DNA of 64,000 bases, from assembly GCA_034420695.1 (NCBI GenBank), contig DAOULB010000005.1, forward strand, positions 1 to 64,000, given 5' to 3'. The stretch's first letter is position 1, and every line of letters starts with the position of its first letter. The notes beneath the pieces were generated by a model. It was not told the origin of the DNA. It saw nothing but the letters and a program-made list of their open reading frames with translations, and did no database searches. Source of the DNA: Io17-Chloro-G2 sp034420695 (GTDB lineage Bacteria > Chloroflexota > Dehalococcoidia > Lucifugimonadales > UBA3495). The position numbers and the translations under genes are program-made. Below are positions 53,340 through 62,037 of the stretch, piece by piece.

Positions 53340-54509
53340 CTACCCGCGCCTTTCGGCGTAGGACTGGCGGGCCCGGTCCAAGGCCCTCATGCGGCCGCCA
53401 ACGAGCTGGTCCTTGCGCTCGGCGGCCCAGCGGTTGGAGGCGGCGGTGCTGCGGACCGAACCTTGGAAGTGGGGCATGACATAACGGGCCAAGAGTTCGT
53501 AACTGCGGAACATCTTCTCCCGGGGCGCCCAGTCCACGGTCTGCACCAAGAACCCTCCGAAACCGCCGCTCTGCTCTTCTAGCCGGTGGATGGCTTCGAT
53601 GCAGTCGTCGGGGGTGCCGACGATCCACGAGTCGTTGTCCACCATGAAGTCGATGACCTTTTCCAGCGGGCCGGTGAATATCTCCTTGCGGCCGTTGGTG
53701 CCTTCGGAGTATTCCCGCAGGTAGCGTCCGGCACCCATGCGGGCATCTTCCAGGGCTTCCTTGCGGGTTTCCGCCAAGTGCACCGGCAGAACCAGCCGCC
53801 AGTCGTCCCGGTTGACGGTCTTGCCGTGCTCGGCAGCCGACTCTTCGGCGATGGACCAGAGGCCCTTGAGGTCGGACGGGCCCTGGGACGGGTCCCGGGG
53901 CACGGTGATGGTGAGGACTGCGGCCCCGTGCTTGCCGGCCAAGGCTACGCCCGCCGGGGTCTGGACAGAGGCCACGGCCACCGGCATGTGAGGCTTCTGG
54001 AAGGGACTGAGCTGCAGCATCCCCTCGTTCAACTCGAACCAGTCGCTCTTGTAGGTGATGGGCTCGTCCTCGGTGAAGAGGCGCAGGATAATCCCCAGGG
54101 CTTCGTCCATCCGCTCCCGCTGGGTCTCATGGGGAATGCCCATCATGTAGGCGTCGCCGGGGAGCGCGCCGGGGCCCACGCCGAAGAGCACCCGCCCGTG
54201 GCTCATGTGGTCCAACTGCACCATGCGGTCGGCCACCATCAAAGGGTGGTGGTAGGGAAGGCTGATCACACCGGAGCCCAGCTTGATGTGGCGGGTGCGG
54301 TCGGCTGCCACGGCCATGAATACCTCGGGTGAGGCGATGATTTCCCAGCCGGCGCTGTGGTGCTCGCCGATCCAGGCCTCGTCGTAGCCCAACCGGTCCA
54401 GCCATTCCACCAGTTCCAAGTCGCGGTCTATGGCCAGGGTGGGGTTTTCACCGACGCGGTGGAAGGGTCCAAGGAAGATACCGAATTTCATTCTTTCGGG
54501 AAGCGGCAT
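53340..54509 (-). CDS. LLM-class flavin-dependent oxidoreductase
   Basis: A 389-residue luciferase-like monooxygenase. KFGIFLGPFHRV at residues 8-19, DEAWIGEHHSAGWEI near 42-56, and LGSGVISLPYHHPLMVADR near 76-94 are the TIM-barrel signature segments. These enzymes use FMN or F420 to oxidise aldehydes, alkanes, sulfonates or other organics. It starts at ATG 54509 with AAGGAGAG upstream. It lies 41 bp ahead of the restriction enzyme on the same strand, probably without functional link. Such genes are abundant in SAR202-type lineages, as I recall. The substrate is unknown. Confidence 0.92.
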   Translation of the reverse strand: MPLPERMKFGIFLGPFHRVGENPTLAIDRDLELVEWLDRLGYDEAWIGEHHSAGWEIIASPEVFMAVAADRTRHIKLGSGVISLPYHHPLMVADRMVQLDHMSHGRVLFGVGPGALPGDAYMMGIPHETQRERMDEALGIILRLFTEDEPITYKSDWFELNEGMLQLSPFQKPHMPVAVASVQTPAGVALAGKHGAAVLTITVPRDPSQGPSDLKGLWSIAEESAAEHGKTVNRDDWRLVLPVHLAETRKEALEDARMGAGRYLREYSEGTNGRKEIFTGPLEKVIDFMVDNDSWIVGTPDDCIEAIHRLEEQSGGFGGFLVQTVDWAPREKMFRSYELLARYVMPHFQGSVRSTAASNRWAAERKDQLVGGRMRALDRARQSYAERRG

Positions 54510-54618
54510 TGCGTCTGGCTCTCCTTTCTCCGGCGGGGATCGGGTCCCATGCCGGGTGGACTGGGTTGGCGCCGCCTCGATTATACTACCGGCAGGAATT
54601 CAACCAACGGGGTGGACG

Positions 54619-54819
54619 ATGGTAAGCGAGGACTATTCAACCCTTGACGCGGACGTTGCCGAGGTGAGGCGGCGGTTGGATGCCATGATAGTGGAGCTGA
54701 AGAGCCTGGGGCTGGACGTGGAGGCGTCGACCGAGGAGTATGGGCTGGCCCGGGACCCGGAGGGCGTGATGACCCGCACGGTGAATATCAGCCTCACCGT
54801 GTGGGACCGGGAGAACTAG
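54619..54819 (+). CDS. Small hypothetical protein
   Basis: A 66-residue acidic protein beginning MVSEDYSTLDADVAEVRRRL and ending LTVWDREN. The first half looks like a coiled or amphipathic helix, the second like a beta hairpin. ATG 54619 is chosen since the upstream frame is low-complexity. A TTATACT-like -10 lies about 40 bp upstream. It is divergent from the LLM gene. I do not recognise it, but the codon use is like the core genes. Confidence 0.5.
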   Translation: MVSEDYSTLDADVAEVRRRLDAMIVELKSLGLDVEASTEEYGLARDPEGVMTRTVNISLTVWDREN

Positions 54820-54915
54820 GTTTCCTACCCGGAGAACCAGGTGCCCTACCCCAAGATAAAGCAGGCCCTGAAGCAGGCTTCCTTCCGGAAAAATGGAATG
54901 GAAGAGCGAGCAGGC

Positions 54916-55122
54916 TCAGCTCGAGTGGCCGTTGACTGAGGCGGTTTCCGGGGCCCGGAGCGTTTCGCTTCCGCGCTGGACCTTCCGGCGCAGCTTTCCC
55001 ACCCGGCCGGTCAAGTAACGCCGGGTGACCCTGCCCCGCTTGGGGGCCAACAACACTCCGGCTGCGGCGCCGGTGGCTACGCCGGCCAAGAGGCCGGTCA
55101 TCAACTTGTTGAAACCTGTCAT
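54916..55122 (-). CDS. YtxH-like small membrane protein
   Basis: A 68-residue protein from ATG 55122. A Gly/Ala-rich hydrophobic helix (LMTGLLAGVATGAAAGVLLA, residues 7-26) is followed by PKRGRVTRRYLTGRVGKLRRKV, the basic amphipathic stretch of YtxH-domain proteins, and a short hydrophilic tail. Expected to be a single-pass membrane or membrane-associated stress protein. It lies downstream of the carboxymuconolactone-decarboxylase gene (gap 86 bp, same strand). Confidence 0.78.
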   Translation of the reverse strand: MTGFNKLMTGLLAGVATGAAAGVLLAPKRGRVTRRYLTGRVGKLRRKVQRGSETLRAPETASVNGHSS

Positions 55123-55208
55123 TTCATTCCCTGCATTCTGCAAGATGGCCGTGCGTTGCCGGCGCCCTGACGGACCAGGGCGCCGGAGGAGTTGCCAGGA
55201 AAGGCCAG

Positions 55209-55754
55209 CTAGAGGGTGGAGACCCGCCCCCCTTCCATTTCGGGGCGCAGGGCGATCTGGGCCAAGTCTATGGCGCAATAGTAGCCGACGGTCAGGGCCA
55301 GTTCCACCACTCCGCGATCGCCCAGTATCCGGTGAGCGGCGGCGAAGGTCTCATCGGTGACGTCCTTGTCGAAGAGCATCTGGTTCACGAACTTGACGAT
55401 GACCGCCTCGTCGCCGGTCAATTCTTCGGCCCGGTGGGTGCGCACTTTCTCGATGGAGTCTTCACTGAGGCCGGCATTCTTGGCCATTACGGAGTGGCCG
55501 GTCCATTCCAAGTGGCTGTTCCAGTGGCGGGCCAGCATGATAATGGCCAGCTCCTTCAGGTGGTCGGGCATAGTGCTGTTGAACCGGAGCTGGGTGCCAA
55601 GGGAGGTCAGGTAGCCGGCGGCCTTGGGGCTGTTCAGCAGCGCCCGGAATTGCAGCCCCACCTCGGGAGCGTTGCGGTCCTCGCGGATGGTGTCGTAAAT
55701 CTTCTGCCCTTCGGCGTCCAGTTCGTCTCGGCTGACATAGGGAACCCGAGCCAT
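55209..55754 (-). CDS. Carboxymuconolactone decarboxylase-family protein
   Basis: A 181-residue AhpD/CMD-fold all-helical protein. ATG 55754 with GAGGTGAAG upstream is supported. The segment LKELAIIMLARHWNSHLEWTGHS (cited in part; about 81-103) holds the Glu and His, but lacks the CxxC of AhpD peroxidases, so it is closer to the decarboxylase branch. HRAEELTGDE and the C-terminal LTVGYYCAIDLAQIAL follow. It may act on gamma-carboxymuconolactone or be a carrier protein of unknown role. Its promoter region holds the two tRNA genes upstream. Confidence 0.85.
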   Translation of the reverse strand: MARVPYVSRDELDAEGQKIYDTIREDRNAPEVGLQFRALLNSPKAAGYLTSLGTQLRFNSTMPDHLKELAIIMLARHWNSHLEWTGHSVMAKNAGLSEDSIEKVRTHRAEELTGDEAVIVKFVNQMLFDKDVTDETFAAAHRILGDRGVVELALTVGYYCAIDLAQIALRPEMEGGRVSTL

Positions 55755-55810
55755 TGCCTTCACCTCTTTGTATTGTGTTGCCAAACGCCGCCGCTGTCTT
55801 CGGGTTGAAT

Positions 55811-55885
55811 TGGTCGGGGCGGGCAGATTTGAACTGCCGACCTCCTGGTCCCAAACCAGGCGCCCTGCCGCTGGGCCACGCCCCG
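55811..55885 (-). tRNA. tRNA-Pro (UGG)
   Basis: A complete cloverleaf on the minus strand, 75 bases including an encoded CCA. The acceptor stem CGGGGCG/CGCCCCG is perfect. Anticodon stem CCTGG/CCAGG with loop TTTGGGA gives anticodon TGG (UGG). The T arm reads GGCAG-TTCAAAT-CTGCC. UGG reads CCA and, by wobble, other Pro codons. Confidence 0.95.
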
Positions 55886-55990
55886 GGGTGCCGAAAGACA
55901 TTGATCGTCGTGCGGTTGCCTGGGAACCGGACGGACCGCGAGATCCGGCCGGGCCATTGGGTCCGGTTGGGCGTTTGGGTCCGGTTGGGA

Positions 55991-56065
55991 TGGTACCCCC
56001 GGAGAGGGTCGAACTCTCATCTCTGGCTCCGGAGGCCAGCACTCTATCCGTTGAGCTACAGGGGC
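55991..56065 (-). tRNA. tRNA-Arg (CCG)
   Basis: A complete cloverleaf on the minus strand, 75 bases including CCA. Acceptor GCCCCTG with CGGGGGT (one G-T pair at the end and one inside). Anticodon stem CTGGC/GCCAG with loop CTCCGGA gives anticodon CCG. T arm GAGAG-TTCGACC-CTCTC. It reads CGG, in keeping with a GC-rich genome. It lies 105 bp from tRNA-Pro, same strand, so they may share a transcript. Confidence 0.95.
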
Positions 56066-56184
56066 CTAGCTCCGGATTTTAGAATATCATGGGTAAGCCG
56101 GGGCAACAAGGCGGGAATGCAGTTCGCCCTTACGGCGGCCCAAAGGCGCCGGAAACCGGAACGGGGGACAGCAAGGGGTCCGGT

Positions 56185-56898
56185 TCACCGGGATTCCCGC
56201 AGCCGCCGCAAGACGGGGATCTCCGAGATCTTCTTTTCGTCCAAGTCGTCCCAGTAGATTCCCAACGGTTTGGGGGCCTCTCCAGAGCATCGGACAAGCT
56301 CGTCCGGGGTGGCGAGGTAGTCCAAAGGCACGTCGTGAAGGGTGGAGGGCAGTTCTTCTTCCAGCAGTTGCAGTTCGTGGACCGTGGTGATCACCGGGGT
56401 CTTGGAGTCCAGGATTCCCGCCGCCCTTGCCAGGCCGTATTCCAAGTCGGCGAAACCGCCTCCCTTGCCCACCCGGGTGCCCGTTCGGTTCACGGCCACC
56501 GAGCCGGAAATGACTAAGTCCACCTGACGCATTTCCTCCACTTTAACCGGCCGGCCGTAGCGGAAGGCCCCGGATATGGTGGAAGCCTGGGCCGGGCTGG
56601 CGCCGATGGCCGCGGGGTCCAACTCCACGAAACATTCTTCCCGGCGCAACCGGGGGACGGCCATGTAGAGAATTTTGCCGTCTTCCAGGGCCTTCTTTCT
56701 CAGGGGCCTTTGGGGCTGGTCGGGATTGCTCTTTATCACACGAGCCTTTTTCCACACGTCCAGTTCGAAGATTCTCTCGGCGGCCTCCTGGGCGCCGTGG
56801 AAGGCGGGGATTCTGTCGTGGACGCTTTTCCCCCGGACCACTGCGGAACTCTCCAGCAAGTTCCACATAAATTCCCTGATTGCTTGCTTGTCCTGCAA
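56185..56898 (-). CDS. 5-formyltetrahydrofolate cyclo-ligase-family protein
   Basis: A 237-residue protein of the 5-FCL/MTHFSD family, which makes 5,10-methenyl-THF from 5-formyl-THF with ATP, or is a related domain. TTG 56898 is chosen because GGAAAGG lies about 9 bases upstream and the fold starts near there. The segment HDRIPAFHGAQEAAERI (about 27-43) is the N-terminal region seen in MTHFSD-like proteins, and GTRVGKGGGFADLEYGL near 158-174 is the C-terminal family signature. It fits with metF as part of folate metabolism, though they are far apart. The region before it (56899-57074) contains a small CGACCTTTG direct repeat. Confidence 0.85.
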   Translation of the reverse strand: MQDKQAIREFMWNLLESSAVVRGKSVHDRIPAFHGAQEAAERIFELDVWKKARVIKSNPDQPQRPLRKKALEDGKILYMAVPRLRREECFVELDPAAIGASPAQASTISGAFRYGRPVKVEEMRQVDLVISGSVAVNRTGTRVGKGGGFADLEYGLARAAGILDSKTPVITTVHELQLLEEELPSTLHDVPLDYLATPDELVRCSGEAPKPLGIYWDDLDEKKISEIPVLRRLRESR

Positions 56899-57074
56899 TG
56901 CTAAGGCCTTTCCTGTCTTTTTCTCTTCTTCTTGCCCTTTGCGACCTTTGCGACCTTTGCGGTGATGATAGCATAGGCAGGGCCAGGGCCTTTGAACCGT
57001 TGTACTTTTCGGATTCTCGTCAGAGGCCGGGCTGATGGGGAAACCGATGGGCTGGCGTAAGTGCGGTGGCTGCA

Positions 57075-57104
57075 TTGCTGGCAGCGGCGCAACTGTGATA
57101 TACT
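57075..57104 (+). promoter_or_regulatory. Promoter for rpsO
   Basis: TTGCTG (57075-57080), an 18-bp spacer and TATACT (57099-57104), preceded by TGA as in an extended -10. This gives a leader of about 35 bases to ATG 57147. Confidence 0.7.
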
Positions 57105-57146
57105 GCCAGCGATGTTAGTGAGAGGATAGAAGGCTATAAAAGACCA

Positions 57147-57413
57147 ATGCTAGACGTGGACACCAAAGCCCGCATCACCCAAGAATACCGCATCAACGAC
57201 AGAGACACCGGTTCCGCTGAGCTTCAAGTAGCGATACTGACCGAAAGAATCAGGCAGCTAACTGAGCATCTACGGGTACACAAAAAGGATGTCCACTCCC
57301 GCCGTGGGCTGATCACCATGGTCTCCAAGAGACGGCGGTTATTGAAGTACCTCACCAACGAGGACGTTGACCGATACCAGTCGTTGATAGCACGGCTGGG
57401 GCTGCGGCGATAG
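57147..57413 (+). CDS. rpsO: 30S ribosomal protein S15
   Basis: An 88-residue ribosomal protein that binds 16S rRNA early in small-subunit assembly and links to the 50S subunit. TGSAELQVAILTERIRQLTEHL (cited in part; residues 22-43) and HKKDVHSRRGLITMVSKRRR near 45-64 are the conserved helices that bind the rRNA three-way junction. Normal length. A promoter is directly upstream, and a strong terminator lies 11 bp after the stop. It precedes pnp, the usual order in bacteria. Confidence 0.98.
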   Translation: MLDVDTKARITQEYRINDRDTGSAELQVAILTERIRQLTEHLRVHKKDVHSRRGLITMVSKRRRLLKYLTNEDVDRYQSLIARLGLRR

Positions 57414-57424
57414 GCGCTCCTTCG

Positions 57425-57457
57425 AACAACACCCCGCAAGACAGGGGTGTTGTTTCA
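57425..57457 (+). terminator. Rho-independent terminator after rpsO
   Basis: AACAACACCCC and GGGGTGTTGTT form a perfect 11-bp stem with an 8-base loop, followed by a short T run. It sits between rpsO and pnp and would act as a terminator or partial attenuator. Confidence 0.88.
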
Positions 57458-57536
57458 CGTTTGGCCTCCCCCCTGGTCCTTATTGAACTAATCCTTTGAC
57501 TGCAATCCTACGTCAAAGAGGTTTATACGTACTGCC

Positions 57537-59780
57537 ATGCCCACAACCGTTGAAAGCGCGCTAGGGCGCAACACTCTTTCCATTGAGACCGGCAGGATAG
57601 CCGGTCTGGCCCACGGTGCAGTGACCGTGCGCTACGGCGACACGATTGTCCTAGCCACCGCCGTTATGTCGGACAGGCCCCGGGCCGCCGACATAGATTT
57701 CCTTCCCCTGACAGTGGACTATGAAGAGCGGCTATACGCGGCGGGAAAGATACCAGGGAGCTTCTTCCGCCGGGAGGGACGCCCCGGCCAGGATGGAATC
57801 CTCAACGCCCGCTTGACAGACCGGTCCATCCGCCCCCTTTTCCCCAAAGGCCTTCACAATGACGTTCAATTGACCTTGATGGTGCTTTCCGCAGACCCGG
57901 AGAATCCTCCCGGTCCCTTGGCGATGATCGGCACATCGGCCGCGCTGTCCATCTCCCAGATTCCGTTTGACGGTCCCATCGGCGCCTGCCGGATAGCCTA
58001 CAAGGATGGGGAGTTTATCATCCATCCCACCTACGAGGACGCCAGCGCGAGCAGGCTGGATATGGTGGTTTCAAGCACCCGGGACGCAATCATCATGGTT
58101 GAGGCCGGTTCCGATGAGGTCTCCGAGGAAATCATCCTGGAGGGAATCCGCCGGGCCCACGAAGCCAACATCGCCTGCATTGGGATGATCGACGACTTGG
58201 TGCGGCAAGTGGGCAAGCCCAAGTTGGAATTCCACGTGGACACTTCTACGGCGGAGAAGCTGGACGCCAGGGTGAAGGACGTTCTCAACGGAAGGTTGTC
58301 TGCGCTGCTGGAAGGCAACTTGGACAAGACCGCCCGGGAAGAGGGCGAGACCCGGCTGGAGGACGAGGTCAAGGAGCGCTTGGCCGAGGAGTACAGCGAT
58401 GACCAAGTCGCCACGGCCTTCAACGGCGTGTTGAAGGAAGCGGTGCGGGAACGCATTCTGAACAATGGCGTACGCCCGGATGGCCGGACCCTGGACGAGA
58501 TACGTCCCATCACCTGTGAAGCTGGGCTGCTGCCCCGGACCCACGGCTCCGGCCTGTTCACCAGGGGACAGACCCAGGTGCTCTCGATTGTCACAGTGGC
58601 GTCAATGAGCATGAAGCAGAGCTTGGACACCGTGGGACCCGACGCCACAAAGCGGTTTATGCACCACTACAATTTCCCGTCCTTCTCCACGGGAGAGGCC
58701 CGCAGGGTTGGCTCGCCGGGACGGAGGGAAATTGGCCACGGGGCCCTGGCGGAGCGGGCAATCCTGCCTTCGCTGCCTTCCGAGGAAGAGTTTCCCTACG
58801 CAATCCGGGTGGTGTCCGAGGTGGTGAGCTCCAACGGGAGCACTTCCATGGGGAGCGTATGCGGGACCACCCTGGCCCTGCTGGATGCGGGCATACCGAT
58901 CAAGAAGCCGGTGGCCGGCATTGCCATGGGGTTGGTGACCGGGGAAAACGGGCGGCGGGCCGTGCTGAGCGATATTCAAGGTGTTGAAGACTTTCTTGGT
59001 GACATGGATTTCAAGGTTGCCGGCACCGAGGACGGCGTCAACGCACTGCAAATGGACGTGAAGATAAAAGGCCTCAGCGCGGAGATACTCACCGAGGCCC
59101 TGGAACAAGCCCGGGTGGGGCGGTTGCACATCGTGTCCAAGATGAACGAGTGCATTTCCGAGCCCCGCACCGAGATGAGCCCCTACGCTCCCAAGATGAT
59201 CAGGCTCCAGATACCGGTAGCCAAGATTGGAGCCCTTATCGGTCCCGGAGGCCGGGTCATCCGGGGGATCAGCGAGGAGACAGGCACCAGCATAGATGTC
59301 CAGGACGATGGGGCGGTGACCATCGGAGGCACCGACAGCGCCATGTTGGAGGAAGCCAGGAGCAAGGTTGACAGCCTCACCCGGGAGCTGGCGGTGGGAG
59401 ACATTTTCACCGGGAAGGTGTCCAGGATTACCAGCTTCGGGGCCTTCGTCGAGTTGTTGCCCGGAAGGGATGGCTTGGTCCGAACCGGGGACATGGGCGA
59501 CTTGGAAGAGGAAGTAGAGATCGGACAGGAAATTACTGTCATGATCCAGGAGATCGACTCCCAGGGCAGGTTGAACCTGTCCCGCAGCGCCCTGTTCGGT
59601 GAGGGGGACGGACCCCGGCGCCCCGCCCCGGCGGGCGCCATGGGCAACCGCGACCGAGGCGGCAACAGGCCGGGCGGATTCTCCGGCGGCGGCAGGCCTC
59701 CCGGGGGACCACGGGGGCCCCGGCGGGACGGCCCGGACCGCCGGTTCCGAGGCGGCGGCAACAGCCAGCAGGGCCGCTAG
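57537..59780 (+). CDS. pnp: Polyribonucleotide nucleotidyltransferase (PNPase)
   Basis: A 747-residue 3'-5' phosphorolytic exoribonuclease. The first RNase PH domain covers about 1-145, the helical linker 146-310, the second RNase PH domain 310-540 (with EVVSSNGSTSMGS near 426-438), KH about 555-615 (IGALIGPGGRVIRGI) and S1 about 622-690 (GKVSRITSFGAFVELLPG). The last ~60 residues are a Gly/Arg/Pro-rich tail (NRDRGGNRPGG), longer than usual and probably for RNA or RNase E-like partner binding. It starts at ATG 57537. A strong terminator follows. It is the main RNA turnover enzyme here. Confidence 0.97.
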   Translation: MPTTVESALGRNTLSIETGRIAGLAHGAVTVRYGDTIVLATAVMSDRPRAADIDFLPLTVDYEERLYAAGKIPGSFFRREGRPGQDGILNARLTDRSIRPLFPKGLHNDVQLTLMVLSADPENPPGPLAMIGTSAALSISQIPFDGPIGACRIAYKDGEFIIHPTYEDASASRLDMVVSSTRDAIIMVEAGSDEVSEEIILEGIRRAHEANIACIGMIDDLVRQVGKPKLEFHVDTSTAEKLDARVKDVLNGRLSALLEGNLDKTAREEGETRLEDEVKERLAEEYSDDQVATAFNGVLKEAVRERILNNGVRPDGRTLDEIRPITCEAGLLPRTHGSGLFTRGQTQVLSIVTVASMSMKQSLDTVGPDATKRFMHHYNFPSFSTGEARRVGSPGRREIGHGALAERAILPSLPSEEEFPYAIRVVSEVVSSNGSTSMGSVCGTTLALLDAGIPIKKPVAGIAMGLVTGENGRRAVLSDIQGVEDFLGDMDFKVAGTEDGVNALQMDVKIKGLSAEILTEALEQARVGRLHIVSKMNECISEPRTEMSPYAPKMIRLQIPVAKIGALIGPGGRVIRGISEETGTSIDVQDDGAVTIGGTDSAMLEEARSKVDSLTRELAVGDIFTGKVSRITSFGAFVELLPGRDGLVRTGDMGDLEEEVEIGQEITVMIQEIDSQGRLNLSRSALFGEGDGPRRPAPAGAMGNRDRGGNRPGGFSGGGRPPGGPRGPRRDGPDRRFRGGGNSQQGR

Positions 59781-59825
59781 CCCAGAGTTTTCCCAAGCCC
59801 GGCCACAGTTAGAGAAACCAGAGTT

Positions 59826-59865
59826 CCGGCCCCGGCTCTTTTAAAGGGCCGGGGCCGGTATTTTT
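59826..59865 (+). terminator. Strong terminator after pnp
   Basis: CCGGCCCCGGC and its complement GCCGGGGCCGG, with an A/T-rich loop, followed by TATTTTTT. Ends the rpsO-pnp unit. Confidence 0.92.
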
Positions 59866-59910
59866 TGCGGGTTTTGGGAACGGGTAAACCCCGGTTCCGG
59901 TGAACTTTCC

Positions 59911-59931
59911 TAACACCTTCCGCCGGTGTTA
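59911..59931 (+). promoter_or_regulatory. Inverted repeat at the dapB promoter
   Basis: TAACACC, 7 bases, GGTGTTA: a perfect 7-bp dyad 45-65 bp before dapB, overlapping a TTAATATC stretch that could be a -10. A repressor-type operator is plausible; the regulator is unknown. Confidence 0.55.
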
Positions 59932-59975
59932 ATATCTAGCTTTCCCGCTGCGGGTCCACAATACGAGGCAGTCAA

Positions 59976-60764
59976 ATGGCCGAGATCCGGGTAGCGATAA
60001 ACGGCATAACCGGCAGGATGGGTACGGAAACCGTATCAGCGTTGCTCCGCGAGGAAGATTTGTCGCTGGTTGGCGGGGTATGCCTCCACGACCGGGGCCC
60101 CCAGCTGAGCTTGGCCGACGGAGGCAAGATACCCCTGTCCACCAACCTGGAGGGACTGCTGGAGGAGACCGCGCCAGACGTTCTGGTGGACTTCACCAAC
60201 GCTCAAGCCTGCATGGAAGCCGCTGCCATTGCCGGGGGGCGCTCCATAAGCATGGTCTTGGGGGCCAGCGGGCTTACCAACGACCACTTGAACCAGCTTG
60301 ATGCGATGGCCAACGACAAGGGAATCGGCATAGTAGTGGCGCCCAATTTCGCCTTGGGCGCAGTGGTGCTGAAGCGGTTGCTGGAGCAGGCGGCGCCCTA
60401 TTTCGAATACGTGGACATCGTTGAGAGCCACCACGAAGCCAAGATCGACGCTCCTTCCGGTTTTGCCTTGGCCTTGGCCAAGGCTATTGGAGACGCCAAA
60501 GAGTTCCGCCGCAACCAAGCCCAGGTTGAAAATCTGCCTGGGACCCGTGGAGGAGACTACAACGGCGTTTCGGTGCACAGCATCCGGATGCAGGGCCGAA
60601 GCGCTCACCACGAGATTGTGCTGGGAGCACCAGGCCAGACTTTGACCCTGCGCCACGATACCCTGGGCCGGGACTGCTATATGCCGGGAGTGATGCGCTG
60701 TATTCGCGATGTTGTAGAGCGGAAAGGCCTTGTGGTAGGCTTGGAAAACTTGCTGGGGCTGTAG
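59976..60764 (+). CDS. dapB: 4-hydroxy-tetrahydrodipicolinate reductase
   Basis: A 262-residue enzyme of the diaminopimelate/lysine pathway that reduces the DapA product with NAD(P)H. NGITGRMGTE near residues 9-18 is the dinucleotide-binding loop. ESHHEAKIDAPSGFALALA (about 149-167) contains the catalytic His and Lys. ATG 59976 follows a GAGG stretch. It has normal length. It leads dapB-asd-dapA on the same strand, and an inverted repeat in its promoter may regulate the cluster. Confidence 0.97.
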   Translation: MAEIRVAINGITGRMGTETVSALLREEDLSLVGGVCLHDRGPQLSLADGGKIPLSTNLEGLLEETAPDVLVDFTNAQACMEAAAIAGGRSISMVLGASGLTNDHLNQLDAMANDKGIGIVVAPNFALGAVVLKRLLEQAAPYFEYVDIVESHHEAKIDAPSGFALALAKAIGDAKEFRRNQAQVENLPGTRGGDYNGVSVHSIRMQGRSAHHEIVLGAPGQTLTLRHDTLGRDCYMPGVMRCIRDVVERKGLVVGLENLLGL

Positions 60765-60883
60765 TGGAGCACCCTTAGCAGCTTACATACGAAATTCGAT
60801 ACAGTAGTGATCAGATAATACTGGATACGGTTGCGTTGCCTTATATGAGGGCGCGGCCGTTGCATGGCTGGACCGGTGGAGGA

Positions 60884-61942
60884 ATGACGGCATCCTTGAA
60901 AGACTTGACCATTGCAGTTGTCGGGGCCACGGGCGCGGTGGGCACCGAGTTTCTGCGTATCCTGGAGCAGCGCTACCAGGAGTTGCCCGCGCTGAAGCTA
61001 CTCGCCTCCAACCGTTCCGCCGGCCGGGTGTTGGAGGTGGGCGGCAAGCAGTTGGTAGTAGAGGAGGCCAGCGAAGGGTCTTTCGATGGCGTGGACGTAG
61101 TCTTCATCTCGGCGGGCAGCGACATCAGCCGCAGGTTTGCCCCGGTTGCGGTGGCCGCAGGAGCCGTGGTCATAGATGACGGGTCCGCCTTCCGCATGGA
61201 TGAAGCCGTTCCCTTGGTAGTGCCCGAGGTGAACGGCGCAGACGTGCTCTGGCACCAGGGAATCATTTCCATTCCCAATTGCTCTACTACGCCGGTGGTG
61301 ATGGTGGCCGACCCCCTTAACCGGGTGAATCCCATAAAGCGCATTGTGGCCGACACCTACCAGTCGGTTTCCGGGGCGGGAGCCTTGGCCATGGAGGAGT
61401 TGCGGAAGCAGAGCCGCCAGGGTCTGGCTGAAGAGCCGGTGGCGGTCCCGGAAGGAGCAGACCCAATAGGGTTCAACGTCATACCTCGAATCGATAGTTT
61501 TCAGCCCGACGGATACACTTTCGAAGAACGGAAGATGATCCAGGAGACCCGGAAGATAATGCACCTTCCCGAGATGGCGCTGTCCGCCACCTGCGTGAGG
61601 GTGCCGGTCTACGTGGCCCACAGCGCCTCTTTACACATAGAATTTGAACGTCCCATGGCCGTAGAAGAAGCCAGGGAACTTCTAAGAGGGATGCCCGGGG
61701 TTAAGGTCTGGGATGATCCGGCAGGAAGCAGGTATCCGATGCCCGTGGACGCGGCCGGCACCGACGAGGTCTGGGTGGGCCGCATCCGCCAGGACGCTTC
61801 CCACCCCAACGGACTGGTTATGTGGGTGGTATCCGATAACCTGCGAAAGGGGGCCGCGCTCAACTCCATTCAGATAGCCGAGGAGTTGGTGGTGCGGGAG
61901 TGCTTGGGCCGCCGGAGGGCCAGCCCGGTGGCGGGAGGCTAG
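60884..61942 (+). CDS. asd: Aspartate-semialdehyde dehydrogenase
   Basis: A 352-residue enzyme that makes aspartate-4-semialdehyde from aspartyl phosphate, the branch to lysine, threonine and methionine. VVGATGAVGTEFLRIL (about residues 12-27) is the NADP loop. SIPNCSTTPVVM near 129-140 holds the catalytic Cys, and GAGALAMEELRKQS near 166-179 the conserved active-site segment. ATG 60884 sits immediately after GGTGGAGG, closer than ideal, so the true start might be a few codons later (TTG 60896). It is 119 bp after dapB. Confidence 0.96.
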   Translation: MTASLKDLTIAVVGATGAVGTEFLRILEQRYQELPALKLLASNRSAGRVLEVGGKQLVVEEASEGSFDGVDVVFISAGSDISRRFAPVAVAAGAVVIDDGSAFRMDEAVPLVVPEVNGADVLWHQGIISIPNCSTTPVVMVADPLNRVNPIKRIVADTYQSVSGAGALAMEELRKQSRQGLAEEPVAVPEGADPIGFNVIPRIDSFQPDGYTFEERKMIQETRKIMHLPEMALSATCVRVPVYVAHSASLHIEFERPMAVEEARELLRGMPGVKVWDDPAGSRYPMPVDAAGTDEVWVGRIRQDASHPNGLVMWVVSDNLRKGAALNSIQIAEELVVRECLGRRRASPVAGG

Positions 61943-62037
61943 CCTGGAGGAGCGCCCCGGTCCGACGGACCCAAACTGGGAGCTTGCAGCCACACTGACA
62001 CGGGGCCGGTCTTGGAGCCGGCAGAGGAGGAACTGCT

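Noticed and set aside
54430..54618. Upstream extension of the small gene at 54619
   Set aside because: It is Gly/Pro/Ser-rich, runs antisense into the LLM gene and lacks a ribosome site.
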